Shown: positions 26,073 through 35,804, counted from the first letter of the stretch. The stretch: DNA of 64,000 bases from Saprospiraceae bacterium (GCA_020631235.1 JAHDHQ010000011.1:1-64000), one strand, 5' to 3'. Notes: generated by a model from the sequence alone, not told the origin. Made by a program: numbers and translations.

Positions 26073-27989
26073 ATGGAACAAAAGAGACCTACATCAGACT
26101 GGCTACCCATTACCAAAAAAGAATTGGATTATAGAGGTTGGGAAGAATTAGATGTCGTATTGATATCGGGAGACGCATATGTAGACCATCCAGCTTTTGG
26201 TCCTGCTGTAATAGGAAGGATATTAGAAAGTATAGGTCTTAAAGTAGGCATTATTCCGCAGCCAAACTGGCAAGATGATTTAAGGGATTTTAAGAAGTTT
26301 GGGAAACCAAAGTTGTTTTTTGGCATTACCTCAGGCTGCATGGATACCATGGTAAATCATTATACAGCTGGGAGACGAAGGAGATCTACAGATGCCTATA
26401 CTCCAGGAGGAGAAGCGGGCTTTAGACCCGATTATGCTACTTCCGTTTACACCAAAATAGTGAAAGAGTTATATCCTGACACTCCAATATTACTCGGAGG
26501 TATAGAGGCTTCACTACGTAGGGTAACCCATTATGATTATTGGGATAACAAACTATTTCCAAATATTTTAAGCATGTCCGGAGGAGACATGTTAGTCTAT
26601 GGAATGGGTGAGATGCCATTAAGGGAAATTGTGCGTTTACTGCAAAAAGGAGTGCCTTTTTCTTCCTTAACGACCATTCCACAAACGGCTGTACTTGTCG
26701 ATAAAGAAGATGTTCCTAAAAACAAACAATGGACTGATTTAGTACTTAGTTCACATGAAAAATGCATGAAAGACAAGTTAGCCTTTGCCGCTAACTTTAA
26801 GCATATAGAACAAGAATCCAATAAAGTACAAGCTAGGCGCTTGTTGCAAGACGTAGAAGGAAAAACCTTGGTGATTAATCCTCCTTATCCGCCTATGACG
26901 GAAAAAGAAATTGACACGTCTTTTGATTTACCATATACCAGATTACCTCACCCTAAGTATAATAAACGAGGATCCATTCCAGCCTATGAAATGATTCGTT
27001 TTTCGGTCAATATGCATAGAGGATGTTTTGGAGGATGTAGTTTTTGTACCATTTCTGCCCATCAAGGAAAATTTGTAGCCAGCCGATCTGAAGAATCCAT
27101 TCTAAAAGAAGTGGAACAGATTACTGAGATGCCTGATTATAAAGGTTACATCAGTGATTTAGGAGGACCTTCGGGTAATATGTACAAGATGAAAGGAAAG
27201 GTTCAATCAATCTGTGATCGATGTGTCGCGCCTTCTTGTATACACCCAGTGATATGCAGTAATCTAGATACGAGCCATAAACCGATGACAGAACTTTATC
27301 GGAAAGTAGATGCTAATCCAAAGGTCAAAAAGGCGTTTGTAAGCAGTGGCATCAGATACGACCTATTAGTGGATGAATACAATAAAAACCATGATGGAAG
27401 TTTAGATGAGTATATGGACCAATTAGTATCCAGACATACTTGTGGTCGTTTAAAAGTGGCTCCAGAACATACATCAGATGAGACCTTACGAATGATGAGA
27501 AAGCCATCATTTAAACATTTCCACTCGTTTAAAAAGAAGTACGACAAGGCCAATAAAAAACACGGTTTGGCACAACCCCTAATACCCTATTTTATTTCAA
27601 GTCACCCAGGCTCCACCGAAGAAGAGATGGCTAATTTAGCAGCTGAGACTAAAGATATGGGCTTTAAACTAGAACAAGTTCAGGATTTTACTCCTACACC
27701 CATGACGGTAGCTACAGTGGCTTATTACACAGGTGTCCATCCATATACCCTTAGGCCAGTATACACTGCAAAATCCCCTAAGGAAAAGAAAAACCAACAT
27801 GTATTCTTTTTCTGGTACAAACGCGAGAATTATCGACAGATCAGAGATAAACTGGAATCGATGGGAAGACCTGATTTGATTGAAAAATTATTAATGGATC
27901 AGAAGAAGCATAATAAGAAGGAGATCATTAAGGGGAAGCGAGTGGGCAAGAGTACTCGGAGTAAATACACTAAGCGCCGAAAGAAATAA
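26073..27989 (+). CDS. YgiQ family radical SAM protein
   Basis: This 638-residue protein has an N-terminal domain of about 300 residues (VVLISGDAYVDHPAFGPAVIGR). The radical SAM iron-sulfur motif CxxxCxxC follows at Cys318, Cys322 and Cys325 (RGCFGGCSFCTIS). The family-specific C-terminal part includes VAPEHTSDETLRMMRKP and a Lys/Arg-rich tail. The YgiQ reaction is not established. The gene is monocistronic here. It is a conserved housekeeping-type gene rather than part of the neighbouring sulfur genes. Confidence 0.93.
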   Translation: MEQKRPTSDWLPITKKELDYRGWEELDVVLISGDAYVDHPAFGPAVIGRILESIGLKVGIIPQPNWQDDLRDFKKFGKPKLFFGITSGCMDTMVNHYTAGRRRRSTDAYTPGGEAGFRPDYATSVYTKIVKELYPDTPILLGGIEASLRRVTHYDYWDNKLFPNILSMSGGDMLVYGMGEMPLREIVRLLQKGVPFSSLTTIPQTAVLVDKEDVPKNKQWTDLVLSSHEKCMKDKLAFAANFKHIEQESNKVQARRLLQDVEGKTLVINPPYPPMTEKEIDTSFDLPYTRLPHPKYNKRGSIPAYEMIRFSVNMHRGCFGGCSFCTISAHQGKFVASRSEESILKEVEQITEMPDYKGYISDLGGPSGNMYKMKGKVQSICDRCVAPSCIHPVICSNLDTSHKPMTELYRKVDANPKVKKAFVSSGIRYDLLVDEYNKNHDGSLDEYMDQLVSRHTCGRLKVAPEHTSDETLRMMRKPSFKHFHSFKKKYDKANKKHGLAQPLIPYFISSHPGSTEEEMANLAAETKDMGFKLEQVQDFTPTPMTVATVAYYTGVHPYTLRPVYTAKSPKEKKNQHVFFFWYKRENYRQIRDKLESMGRPDLIEKLLMDQKKHNKKEIIKGKRVGKSTRSKYTKRRKK

Positions 27990-28056
27990 GATGACTATTC
28001 ATTCCTTTTGAGACAAAAATCTGTTGTATAAATCTACTATTTCGCATAATTACATG

Positions 28057-29709
28057 CTACATTTTGATAAAAGAACTATAATAGTGATTATTTATCCTCA
28101 AGAAATAATAACCACTTTCTAAAGTCGAGATATCTATCGTTCCTTTCGAGTGTAAATGATCATATTGCTTAAGTATTTTACCCTTCAGGTTAAAAATTTC
28201 TAACTGTTTAATAGCTTTTGAAGATTCATAATTTAAGAGGTCAGAACTTGGAATAGGAAAGATTTTAAACTCAATTTCAAATTGGTTTTTATTATTGAGT
28301 GCTTTTTCACAAAAGAGAGGGTTAGGATCTAGTTCTATATAGTCTCCAGGAAATAAATCTTTCCCTTCAAAGCCTGGATAATCTAATGGATATCTCTTTA
28401 ATCGAAAAGTTGGATTGTCTAAGTTTTGTAGCTGGGTACCTTGACTGACAGGCACTGTATTTCGGAATGGTGTAATATATTCCCAAACAATATTTTCATC
28501 TTGATCTAATTCTATAGTATGGCCATTATTTCCAGAGCAAACTAACAAGTGATTATTAGCTAATACTTGCACGCTACTCAGATTTCGACTTTTAATCACA
28601 TCAGGTTCAGGATGAGTCCAAATATAATCAAATGACTCAGGCAAATAATGATTATTTGCATTTATTGCATACGACCAGATTGAAGTATCGAATACTGGAT
28701 TTAAAATACAGACTTGAGAATGTTCCTCATCAAACTCATTATTGAAAACAGAGATTTTGTTATAAGAACCATGATCTACTTCATTTAGATGATCCAACAC
28801 CCAGTTAGCATCATGTTGGAAGAATAGCTGCTGATCAGTCTCAGTTCCACGATTATATGCCATGGGATTGCCCCATCGCCAAAGTAAGTCTCCACCTTTA
28901 CCGCTTTTACCACCTGTGGAGCCTTTTGCTTCTTCAGTACTGGTCGAATGGTCAATGATCCATATTTCATTAAACATGGGTACATTTATAAGAATTTGGT
29001 CAAGTTCTGGATGATAATCAATTGAATTAACATGCATCCAATCAGCTCTGTTGTGGTTGTTTTCCCAGTTTATGTTTATACGGTGCGGATTTTCACTTAT
29101 GATTCCAAAGTTTGGTAAATCAGCATCTTTATCTTGGATTAAATGATCCCAAGCTTTCCATTCCCATATAACACTATCGATACTTGGATCATATTCCATA
29201 ATTTTATCTGGACAAAAAGCTTCTTGCTCAAGGAAGTTTTCATCCCTTCCCATTGCAAGCGCATCTTCTACACTATGATGATCCCAAGCTATAATAAGTA
29301 CTGTTCCATAAGGGGTTAGTTCAATGTCGTGATGCATACGACCATCCTCATTTACATAATTAAATGACCAGAGCAGTTCATTATCCCAAGTCCTACATTC
29401 TACTTTGGCTTCACCTGATACTTCGTAAATAAAGGCAAACCCATCGTCTTTTCTTTTAGTTACGAGAAGGTTTCCTTCGTCAGTCAAATAGGCTACATTG
29501 CCTGGTTTAACCCCATCTTCGCCATTCCATTGGTTAATTATTCTACCACAATTGTCTATTAAGTAAGCATTAGGTTGATAGTGAGGATAAAGAAGATTTA
29601 AGCCCTCATAACTATTAAGCCAAGGTTTATAATCAACGAGACCAATTGTATTTTGCCCATTTAGGACAGAACAACTTACTATAGAGAAAAGGAAAAACCA
29701 GTGATTCAT
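28057..29709 (-). CDS. Secreted arylsulfate sulfotransferase family protein with T9SS sorting domain
   Basis: This 550-residue protein has an N-terminal signal peptide (about 18 residues, ending near VLNGQ). It has a beta-propeller-like body with repeated Trp-bearing strands such as NELLWSF, SVIWEWKAWDH and ENIVWEY, plus HHDIELTPYGTVLII. It resembles the aryl-sulfate sulfotransferase (ASST) family, which moves sulfate between aromatic compounds without PAPS. The last 75 or so residues (FKIFPIPSSD...GYYFLRI) are a type IX secretion C-terminal domain. Export to the cell surface is therefore expected. The catalytic His was not placed with certainty. Confidence 0.82.
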   Translation of the reverse strand: MNHWFFLFSIVSCSVLNGQNTIGLVDYKPWLNSYEGLNLLYPHYQPNAYLIDNCGRIINQWNGEDGVKPGNVAYLTDEGNLLVTKRKDDGFAFIYEVSGEAKVECRTWDNELLWSFNYVNEDGRMHHDIELTPYGTVLIIAWDHHSVEDALAMGRDENFLEQEAFCPDKIMEYDPSIDSVIWEWKAWDHLIQDKDADLPNFGIISENPHRININWENNHNRADWMHVNSIDYHPELDQILINVPMFNEIWIIDHSTSTEEAKGSTGGKSGKGGDLLWRWGNPMAYNRGTETDQQLFFQHDANWVLDHLNEVDHGSYNKISVFNNEFDEEHSQVCILNPVFDTSIWSYAINANNHYLPESFDYIWTHPEPDVIKSRNLSSVQVLANNHLLVCSGNNGHTIELDQDENIVWEYITPFRNTVPVSQGTQLQNLDNPTFRLKRYPLDYPGFEGKDLFPGDYIELDPNPLFCEKALNNKNQFEIEFKIFPIPSSDLLNYESSKAIKQLEIFNLKGKILKQYDHLHSKGTIDISTLESGYYFLRINNHYYSSFIKM

Positions 29710-29777
29710 TTTCTTAAATTAAAAAGTAAAACCTATTTTATCTAAAGAAAAGCGATGGTAGTATTTTTAAAGACAAT

Positions 29778-30350
29778 CTATATTTCTCGTACCTCTCCCA
29801 CCGCCAAGCCTTTCAAATTTCCTTTATTATATGTCCATTTAGAAAGACTAACTCTAACTAATCGCAAAACCGGAAAACCTACGGAGGCACACATTTTTCT
29901 AACTTGCCGATTTTTACCTTCTAGCAAGGTAATTTCTACCCAAGTATCAGGTATATTTTTTCGAACTCTGATGGGAGGAATTCGTTCAGGCAAATCGGGA
30001 GACTCCGATAAAACACGGGCGGAAGCAGGAAGGCATGCATGTATTTTTCCTTTGATCTTAATATTTATCCCATCGGCAAAAACATCAAAATCTTGCTGAT
30101 TAGGTGATCCTTCCACCTGCACCAAATAGGTTTTATTTTGTTTCTTAGATGGATGGAGGATTTTTTTATTGAGTGACTTGTCTGAGCTGAGTAATAATAA
30201 GCCTTCACTGTCAGCATCTAACCTACCTACGGGATACACATCTTTGCCAAAGTTGAAGTCTAGGTCAGCTAAGGTGACATGATGCGCTGCTTCCTTAGTA
30301 AATTGGCTTAGCATGCCATATGGTTTATAAATGATGTAGCTTTTACCCAT
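29778..30350 (-). CDS. Pseudouridine synthase, RluE/RsuA family
   Basis: This 190-residue RNA pseudouridine synthase has a catalytic Asp in VGRLDADSEGLLLLSSD (residues 42-58). KTYLVQVEG and EGKNRQVRKMCASVGFPVLRLVRV follow. It lacks the N-terminal S4 domain, like RluE, which modifies 23S rRNA helix position 2457 in E. coli. The exact target here is inferred. It lies 68 nt from the ASST start on the same strand. A 114-codon plus-strand frame overlapping it is a shadow. Confidence 0.88.
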   Translation of the reverse strand: MGKSYIIYKPYGMLSQFTKEAAHHVTLADLDFNFGKDVYPVGRLDADSEGLLLLSSDKSLNKKILHPSKKQNKTYLVQVEGSPNQQDFDVFADGINIKIKGKIHACLPASARVLSESPDLPERIPPIRVRKNIPDTWVEITLLEGKNRQVRKMCASVGFPVLRLVRVSLSKWTYNKGNLKGLAVGEVREI

Positions 30351-30420
30351 AATACGATCAATTTACCATCAAATAACGATTTCTCATATATAAAAGCAAA
30401 CATTGTTGAGGTCAAGCATC

Positions 30421-30428
30421 TATATTTG
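30421..30428 (+). promoter_or_regulatory. Promoter -7 box TATATTTG
   Basis: TATATTTG is an exact TAnnTTTG match 20 nt before ATG 30449. It overlaps a GTG at 30428 that would otherwise be an upstream start, so it argues for ATG 30449 as the true start of the downstream gene. Confidence 0.55.
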
Positions 30429-30448
30429 TGAAGGAATGTAGAAAAGCT

Positions 30449-31864
30449 ATGAAACGACAGATATTACAACAACAACAAAAAGCTTTAGAAATTAACCTTG
30501 ACAAGTCCATCTACGGCACTTTTGCAGAAATAGGTGCAGGGCAAGAAGTGGCAAGATTATTTTTTAAAGCTGGAGCAGCTGCAGGAACCATAGCTAAAAC
30601 TATGTCTGCTTATGATAAAGAGTTTTCGGATGCTATATATGGAGCTGAGGCTTCAGGCAGATACGTGGTCCGATCTAGGCTCATCAAAATGTTGGACCAC
30701 GAATATGGTCTGATGGAAGAACGACTTACAAAACGAACGTCCGAAACTAAATTTTTTGCTTTTGCTGATACGGTTTCTGCCATTAACTACGCCAGAACCA
30801 TTAAGGGTAATGGATGGATGGGTGTACGGTTCCAATTGGATCCAAGCGGTAAACCAAATGATTTGATGATCCATGTAAAAATGTTGGACAATGACAATGT
30901 TTTACAACAAGAAGCTATCGGATTGCTAGGAGCAAATATGATTTATGCTTGTTATTTCCATCATGATAATATGAGTGATTTCATACAATCACTCATGGAT
31001 AATTTAAAGGGCAGAGTGGAAATAGATATGTTGTCTTTAACAGGCCCAGATTTTGAGCATGTGGATTGGCGTATTTTGAGTCTATACTTGGTTAAATATG
31101 GTTTAACGGAGGTAAGTATTTTTGATCCAACAGGCAAACCCTTGCATGGCTCAGATTTTTTATACAAAAAAGAATTGATGGTTGTTAGAGGACACTACCG
31201 ACCACCTACATTGGTGACTGTAGATGCACTAGAAAGCAGTTTTGAGCAGTTTGTGGATGATCCCGAAGTTGATAATGAAAAAGCCCAATTGGTTTCTGAA
31301 ATAACATTGGAAAACCTAACTCGAGATGGCGAAATCAATGAAAAGGATTTTATCGAACGGATGGACGCAATCGGTGTACTCAATCACAGCATCATTATAT
31401 CTAATTGCAGTAATCACCAACGACTGATTAATTATTTGTCAGATTTTAAAATCAAGAAACTTGGTTTAGTGATTGGTGCTAAAGAACTACTTAACATCAT
31501 CAACGAAAAATATTATCAAAATCAAGATGGAAGACTTTTAGTGGCGTTTGGAGAATTGTTTAATAGAAACATTAAGATTTATGTCTATCCTGCACTCAAC
31601 GAAAACAAATTGTTAGATGTTGGTAACTTGCCGGTGCCAGAAGGGATTAAGTTTTTATACAAACATCTTATTGACTCTAAACAAATAGTACCTGTCATCA
31701 ATTTTAATAAGGACATTTTGGATATTTTCCCAAGTGAAGTTTTAGCAGAAATAAAGGAGGATAAAAAAGGATGGAGGCAAAAAGTGCCTAGTAAAATCAT
31801 CCATTTAATCGAAGAAAAAGGATTGTTTAATTATCCCAAAAAAAAGTTGGAATTTGAATATTAA
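30449..31864 (+). CDS. Conserved protein of unknown function (FAEIGAGQEVAR family)
   Basis: This 471-residue soluble protein has a strongly conserved-looking N-terminus. It includes YGTFAEIGAGQEVARLFFKAGAA, GTIAKTMSAYDKEFSDAIYG and RYVVRSRLIKMLDHEYGLM. I recall this family from Bacteroidetes and cyanobacteria under conflicting names (including nicotinate-nucleotide adenylyltransferase), none of which I can support from motifs. There is no signal peptide and no transmembrane span. It is followed by an M15 peptidase gene overlapping by 11 nt. The function is left open. Confidence 0.75.
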   Translation: MKRQILQQQQKALEINLDKSIYGTFAEIGAGQEVARLFFKAGAAAGTIAKTMSAYDKEFSDAIYGAEASGRYVVRSRLIKMLDHEYGLMEERLTKRTSETKFFAFADTVSAINYARTIKGNGWMGVRFQLDPSGKPNDLMIHVKMLDNDNVLQQEAIGLLGANMIYACYFHHDNMSDFIQSLMDNLKGRVEIDMLSLTGPDFEHVDWRILSLYLVKYGLTEVSIFDPTGKPLHGSDFLYKKELMVVRGHYRPPTLVTVDALESSFEQFVDDPEVDNEKAQLVSEITLENLTRDGEINEKDFIERMDAIGVLNHSIIISNCSNHQRLINYLSDFKIKKLGLVIGAKELLNIINEKYYQNQDGRLLVAFGELFNRNIKIYVYPALNENKLLDVGNLPVPEGIKFLYKHLIDSKQIVPVINFNKDILDIFPSEVLAEIKEDKKGWRQKVPSKIIHLIEEKGLFNYPKKKLEFEY

Positions 31865-32669
31865 AATAAAGGTTTTAAACTTGTTTCTCGTCATCTTATT
31901 TGTGAATTGTCAAGGAACAACTGAACAAAAACCAATATCAGACGTAAAAGCACAATCTGTCCCAGTGGAACAAAAAGTAAGTGAATATCAGCATTTAAAA
32001 ACAGTCGATTTTGTCACTGGTAACTTTAACCCTGCGGAGCACAAGGACTTTGAAGCCATCCCATCTAATTTAGCAGATCGTGCAGGAATGTATGCCCATA
32101 AAGAATGCTTAAGAGCCTTCAAGAAAATGCATAAAGCTGCCGCTAAGGAAGGGATAGATATTATCATTCGCTCAGCCGCTCGAAATTTTGATTACCAACG
32201 ATCTATTTGGGAAGCAAAATGGAATGGAGACCGCATATTAACCGGTGGAATAAATGCAAAAAAGCAAATCCCGGAACCTTTAGCAAGAGCAAAAGAGATC
32301 ATGAAATACAGCGCTATGCCCGGTGCTTCTAGACACCATTGGGGCACTGACTTAGATTTCAATGCTTTTAATAATACTTACTTTGAAAGTGGGCCTGGAT
32401 TAACCTTATTTAAATGGCTTGAAGAGCATGCGATTAGCTTTGGTTTTGGGAGACCTTACATTGCTAAAGGCACTACTAGACCCAATGGATATGAAGAAGA
32501 AAAGTGGCATTGGTCCTATTTGCCTATCTCTACAGAATTAACACAATTTGCCGCTGATTCGTTAACAAATAAGGACTTAAAAGGGTTTTCAGGTTCGGAA
32601 ACAGCTAGTGATTTACAGGTAAAAGAACATTATATTTTAGGAATTTCAAATGATTGTTTATGGCATTAA
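31854..32669 (+). CDS. M15 family D-alanyl-D-alanine carboxypeptidase, probable lipoprotein
   Basis: This 271-residue protein has an N-terminal signal ending FVNCQG, a relaxed Bacteroidetes lipobox, so it is probably lipid-anchored. The VanY-type core has SAARNFDYQRSIWEAKW, the zinc motif SRHHWGTDLDFN (His and Asp ligands) and a final EKWHWSY with the third zinc His. It would trim peptidoglycan stem peptides. The start is TTG 31854, overlapping the upstream gene by 11 nt, and its stop overlaps the next gene by 10 nt. Confidence 0.87.
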   Translation: MNIKIKVLNLFLVILFVNCQGTTEQKPISDVKAQSVPVEQKVSEYQHLKTVDFVTGNFNPAEHKDFEAIPSNLADRAGMYAHKECLRAFKKMHKAAAKEGIDIIIRSAARNFDYQRSIWEAKWNGDRILTGGINAKKQIPEPLARAKEIMKYSAMPGASRHHWGTDLDFNAFNNTYFESGPGLTLFKWLEEHAISFGFGRPYIAKGTTRPNGYEEEKWHWSYLPISTELTQFAADSLTNKDLKGFSGSETASDLQVKEHYILGISNDCLWH

Positions 32670-33214
32670 CACCATCAAATATGTTGCCCTTAGGCACCAA
32701 AGCACCCAACTTTCACCTACAAGATACCGTAAGTGGAAATTACTTAAGTCTAGATGATTTAAAATCAGATAAAGCCACGGTTGTTATGTTTATTTGCAAT
32801 CATTGTCCTTATGTCATCCATACAAATCCAGAAATGGTTAAGATTGCCCATGAATATAAAAGTCAAGGGGTCTCTTTTATCGCTATTTCTTCCAATGATG
32901 TGGATAACTATCCAGACGACAGCCCCGATAAAATGCGGATAGTTGCCAAAGTATTAAAGTTTTCTTTCCCTTACTTATACGACAAACGACAAGAAGTGGC
33001 TAAAGCTTATGATGCCGCTTGTACACCCGACTTTTATGTATTTGATGGTGAAATGAAATTAACTTATAGAGGTCGGATGGATGATTCTAGGCCAGGAAAC
33101 AATACGCCTTTAACCGGCTCAGATCTCCGTCATGCTATCGATGAGACCTTAGCTGGAAACCCCATCGAAACCCAGTATCCAAGTATGGGCTGTAACATTA
33201 AGTGGAAAGCTTAA
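32660..33214 (+). CDS. Thioredoxin-like redoxin family protein
   Basis: This 184-residue AhpC/TSA-type thioredoxin fold has the CNHC motif (Cys46, Cys49) in FICNHCPYVIHTNPEM and then YLYDKRQEVAKAYDAACTPDFYVFD with a cis-Pro region. There is no signal peptide, so it is cytoplasmic. ATG 32660 is preferred over a TTG two codons upstream. It may be a thiol peroxidase-like or disulfide reductase enzyme. The substrate is unknown. It is convergent with and immediately abuts the DinB-like gene. Confidence 0.85.
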   Translation: MALTPSNMLPLGTKAPNFHLQDTVSGNYLSLDDLKSDKATVVMFICNHCPYVIHTNPEMVKIAHEYKSQGVSFIAISSNDVDNYPDDSPDKMRIVAKVLKFSFPYLYDKRQEVAKAYDAACTPDFYVFDGEMKLTYRGRMDDSRPGNNTPLTGSDLRHAIDETLAGNPIETQYPSMGCNIKWKA

Positions 33215-33718
33215 TTATCGGGTGTTATCGAGGGGTAAATCTCCATAATATTGTAAATCTGTGTTGAGTAAAGATTTAGTTATCCAGCTTATTTGACCCA
33301 CGTGATAGCTTGTGTGCTCGATTACATGGATAAGAATACTGATGGGAGATTCTTCAAAGCATTGGACAGGAATAGGATGAGTTAAATTCTTAGTTGACAG
33401 GGCTTCAATATGAGTAATTGCCTCTGAAATGGTTTTATTTATGCGGGTCTTTAATTCAGTTTTCGAAGGCTTGGTTTTGGGATTAAATTCTGCTTCCCGA
33501 TCCCTTTCATCTTTTTCATTTCCCAATGTTGCACAAATATATTGCTGGATATTTCCACATAAATGTAGGACAAGTATGCCTACGGAATTAGTGTTTTTAT
33601 TTGGCGAATACCACAGTTGCTCTTCATTCAGACGATCGATGCATTGAATGATTCTAGCAAGCGACTCTTCTTTGAGTCGTCGCTTACATTCATATAGTAT
33701 GTTTTCAAAAACGGTCAT
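33215..33718 (-). CDS. DinB superfamily protein (DUF1572-like)
   Basis: This 167-residue four-helix-bundle protein has metal-site histidines in VLHLCGNIQQY (around residue 52) and EHTSYHVGQISW near the C-terminus, as in DinB/YfiT metal-dependent proteins. These may act as thiol-dependent transferases, but the substrate is unknown. Its ATG overlaps the stop of the comF-like gene (TAATG), so they are translationally coupled. Confidence 0.8.
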   Translation of the reverse strand: MTVFENILYECKRRLKEESLARIIQCIDRLNEEQLWYSPNKNTNSVGILVLHLCGNIQQYICATLGNEKDERDREAEFNPKTKPSKTELKTRINKTISEAITHIEALSTKNLTHPIPVQCFEESPISILIHVIEHTSYHVGQISWITKSLLNTDLQYYGDLPLDNTR

Positions 33719-34416
33719 TAACTTCTGGCTAGTGCTATGGCACCAAAATACAATTTATCACTCACATGTTGGTTTAATAAATGCCCACATGTTTCCAAGG
33801 TAGCTCCAGTGGTTACTACGTCATCTACTATTAACAATTTTTTGTTTTGCCAATGTTGCTTTGGGATGACACTAAACGTTTCTTCTAAATTTTGTAAACG
33901 AGCCAAACGACCTTTATTGGTTTGACTGGTCGTAGGAGTGTGTTTTATAAGCATATTCTCGATGATCGGTTTATGCAAGACTTGCTGAATGCCGAGTGCA
34001 AACATGGTGCTTTGATTATATCCTCTTTTAACTTTCTTTTTTGGGTGCAGAGGCACTGGGATAATAGCGTCTGGAATTTCTCTTTGATTTTCGATCCATT
34101 TTAAACCAAATTCTTTACCTAACAATAAGCCAATATTGGCTTGATGTTTATACTTAAGTGCATGAACACACTCGATGATTTTACCGGATTTGTATTGATA
34201 AAACAAAAAGGCCGACTGTTCAAATGTTACTCGTCCTAATAGTTTTTGGTACAGCTCATTTTCTTCATATTCAAAACTGGCTGTGTAAGGTAGATCGGAT
34301 TGACAAAATAGGCAGAAAGCGCTGTTTCTAAGTCTGTTTTCCCAGTTACAAGAAATACATATTTCAGGAAAGGCATAGGACAACAAGTCCTTAGCAATGG
34401 TTCTAAAGAAGTTCAT
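33718..34416 (-). CDS. ComF family protein (phosphoribosyltransferase-like)
   Basis: This 232-residue protein has an N-terminal zinc-finger-like CISC...CLFC (Cys20, Cys23, Cys35, Cys38). A phosphoribosyltransferase domain follows with the PRPP motif LLIVDDVVTTGATL near residues 193-206. ComF proteins take part in DNA uptake in competent bacteria and in recombination in others. The gene lies just below the htrA terminator and is followed by the DinB-like gene. Confidence 0.9.
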   Translation of the reverse strand: MNFFRTIAKDLLSYAFPEICISCNWENRLRNSAFCLFCQSDLPYTASFEYEENELYQKLLGRVTFEQSAFLFYQYKSGKIIECVHALKYKHQANIGLLLGKEFGLKWIENQREIPDAIIPVPLHPKKKVKRGYNQSTMFALGIQQVLHKPIIENMLIKHTPTTSQTNKGRLARLQNLEETFSVIPKQHWQNKKLLIVDDVVTTGATLETCGHLLNQHVSDKLYFGAIALARS

Positions 34417-34444
34417 TCTATTATGATTTAGTCAGAAAGATAAT

Positions 34445-34475
34445 AAAAAACGCCCACCTATGAGAGAGGTGGGCG
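34445..34475 (-). terminator. Rho-independent terminator of htrA
   Basis: A perfect 9-bp stem (34451-34459 with 34467-34475, CGCCCACCT/AGGTGGGCG) has a 7-nt loop. On the minus strand it is followed by a run of six T (34445-34450). It is the strongest terminator in the window. Confidence 0.9.
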
Positions 34476-34533
34476 CATCAAAACAAAACGAAAAACCAAC
34501 TTTTATTTGAATAACAAACCTTATGCGGTTTTG

Positions 34534-35688
34534 TTAAATATCTTTTCTAATTTTTACATTAATTGTCTGCTTCTTTCCTTCACGAACGATTTCCATCTTC
34601 ATGACTTCACCAACTTTAGTAAAACGCATTTCCTTTTTTATATCCTCAAAAGACTCAATCTTTTTACCATTTAAGCCGACAACTACATCACCTGGTAAGA
34701 TGCCAGAAAATTGGGCTCCGCTGCCTGGAACAGTTTGCGCGACATAGATTCCATAATCTACGATTAAGTCTTCTTGCTCAGCTAGTTCCTCATCTACATC
34801 ATATCCTTGAATACCTAAGTTTGCTCTTTCAATATTACCATTTGCAATGATGTCTTCGACAATACGCTTAGTCAAGTTAGAAGGTATGGCAAAAGAATAA
34901 CCAGCATAAACACCTGTTGGTGTAGCAATGGCCGTATTTATACCTATTAAATTTCCATCTGCGTCTACTAAAGCTCCGCCACTATTTCCTGGGTTAACCG
35001 CAGCATCTGTTTGGATAAACTCTTCGATGGTTTTCTTTCCTTCGATAATATCCAAGTCTCTTCCTAAAGCACTGACAATACCAGCAGTCACGGTAGAAGA
35101 TAGATAGCTAAACGGGTTGCCAATCGCTAAGACCCATTCCCCTACATTCACATTTTCACTGTCTGCGAAGGCCAGTACAGGTAAATTTTCTGCTTCGATT
35201 TTGATAACGGCTAAGTCACTGCTTGGGTCTGTTCCTATTTTCGTTGCCTTGAATTCTCTACCATCTGGAAGTAAGACTTTGATTTCGTCTGCAAAGCCTA
35301 CTACATGGTTGTTACTAACTATATATCCATCATCAGAAATGATGACTCCACTACCTGTTCCTTTTTTGGGTCCGAAGAACTGTTGCCTCATAAAATCTTG
35401 GCCAAAAAAATCAAAAAAGTTTCCATTTCCTTGATTGTCTTGTAATCTTTGTTGGGCTAAAGTCTCACTTTCTTCCGCTTCGATGTGTACAACGGCCGGT
35501 GTGGCTACTTTAGCTGCTTCTACAAAATCAATAGGTGCAAGCGCAGAAGGCGACACATTAGTGGATGTGAGTACTGCATGGTTTTGTTGGTTGGGAATGT
35601 AATCATCTTGTGCAAAATAGGTACTTAGGCTAAAAGCAAACATTCCACCTATCATTCCTGCAAATACGTATGTGATTATTTTACGCAT
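34534..35688 (-). CDS. HtrA/DegP-type serine protease
   Basis: This 384-residue envelope protease has an N-terminal hydrophobic segment (YVFAGMIGGMFAFSLSTYF) that is a signal or anchor. The catalytic triad is His in SNNHVVG, Asp in SSDLAVIKI and Ser in NPGNSGGAL. A single PDZ domain follows (about residues 275-380, with GILPGDVVVGLNGKKI). It acts in the periplasm in quality control of misfolded proteins. The single PDZ and length fit a DegS/DegQ-like form. It is monocistronic with its own terminator. Confidence 0.94.
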   Translation of the reverse strand: MRKIITYVFAGMIGGMFAFSLSTYFAQDDYIPNQQNHAVLTSTNVSPSALAPIDFVEAAKVATPAVVHIEAEESETLAQQRLQDNQGNGNFFDFFGQDFMRQQFFGPKKGTGSGVIISDDGYIVSNNHVVGFADEIKVLLPDGREFKATKIGTDPSSDLAVIKIEAENLPVLAFADSENVNVGEWVLAIGNPFSYLSSTVTAGIVSALGRDLDIIEGKKTIEEFIQTDAAVNPGNSGGALVDADGNLIGINTAIATPTGVYAGYSFAIPSNLTKRIVEDIIANGNIERANLGIQGYDVDEELAEQEDLIVDYGIYVAQTVPGSGAQFSGILPGDVVVGLNGKKIESFEDIKKEMRFTKVGEVMKMEIVREGKKQTINVKIRKDI

Positions 35689-35804
35689 AAAATTTTAGTT
35701 TATTGATCTTAATTACCATTTCAAAACGTCATATTATTATAATAGTTACGCATCAAATTTTGTTTAACAATACATTAACGTAGGCTTAGCCATTGCTATA
35801 TTAT

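Noticed and set aside
29755-30099. 114-codon plus-strand frame opposite the RluE-like gene
   Set aside because: The minus-strand pseudouridine synthase explains the sequence; the plus-strand product has random-looking composition.
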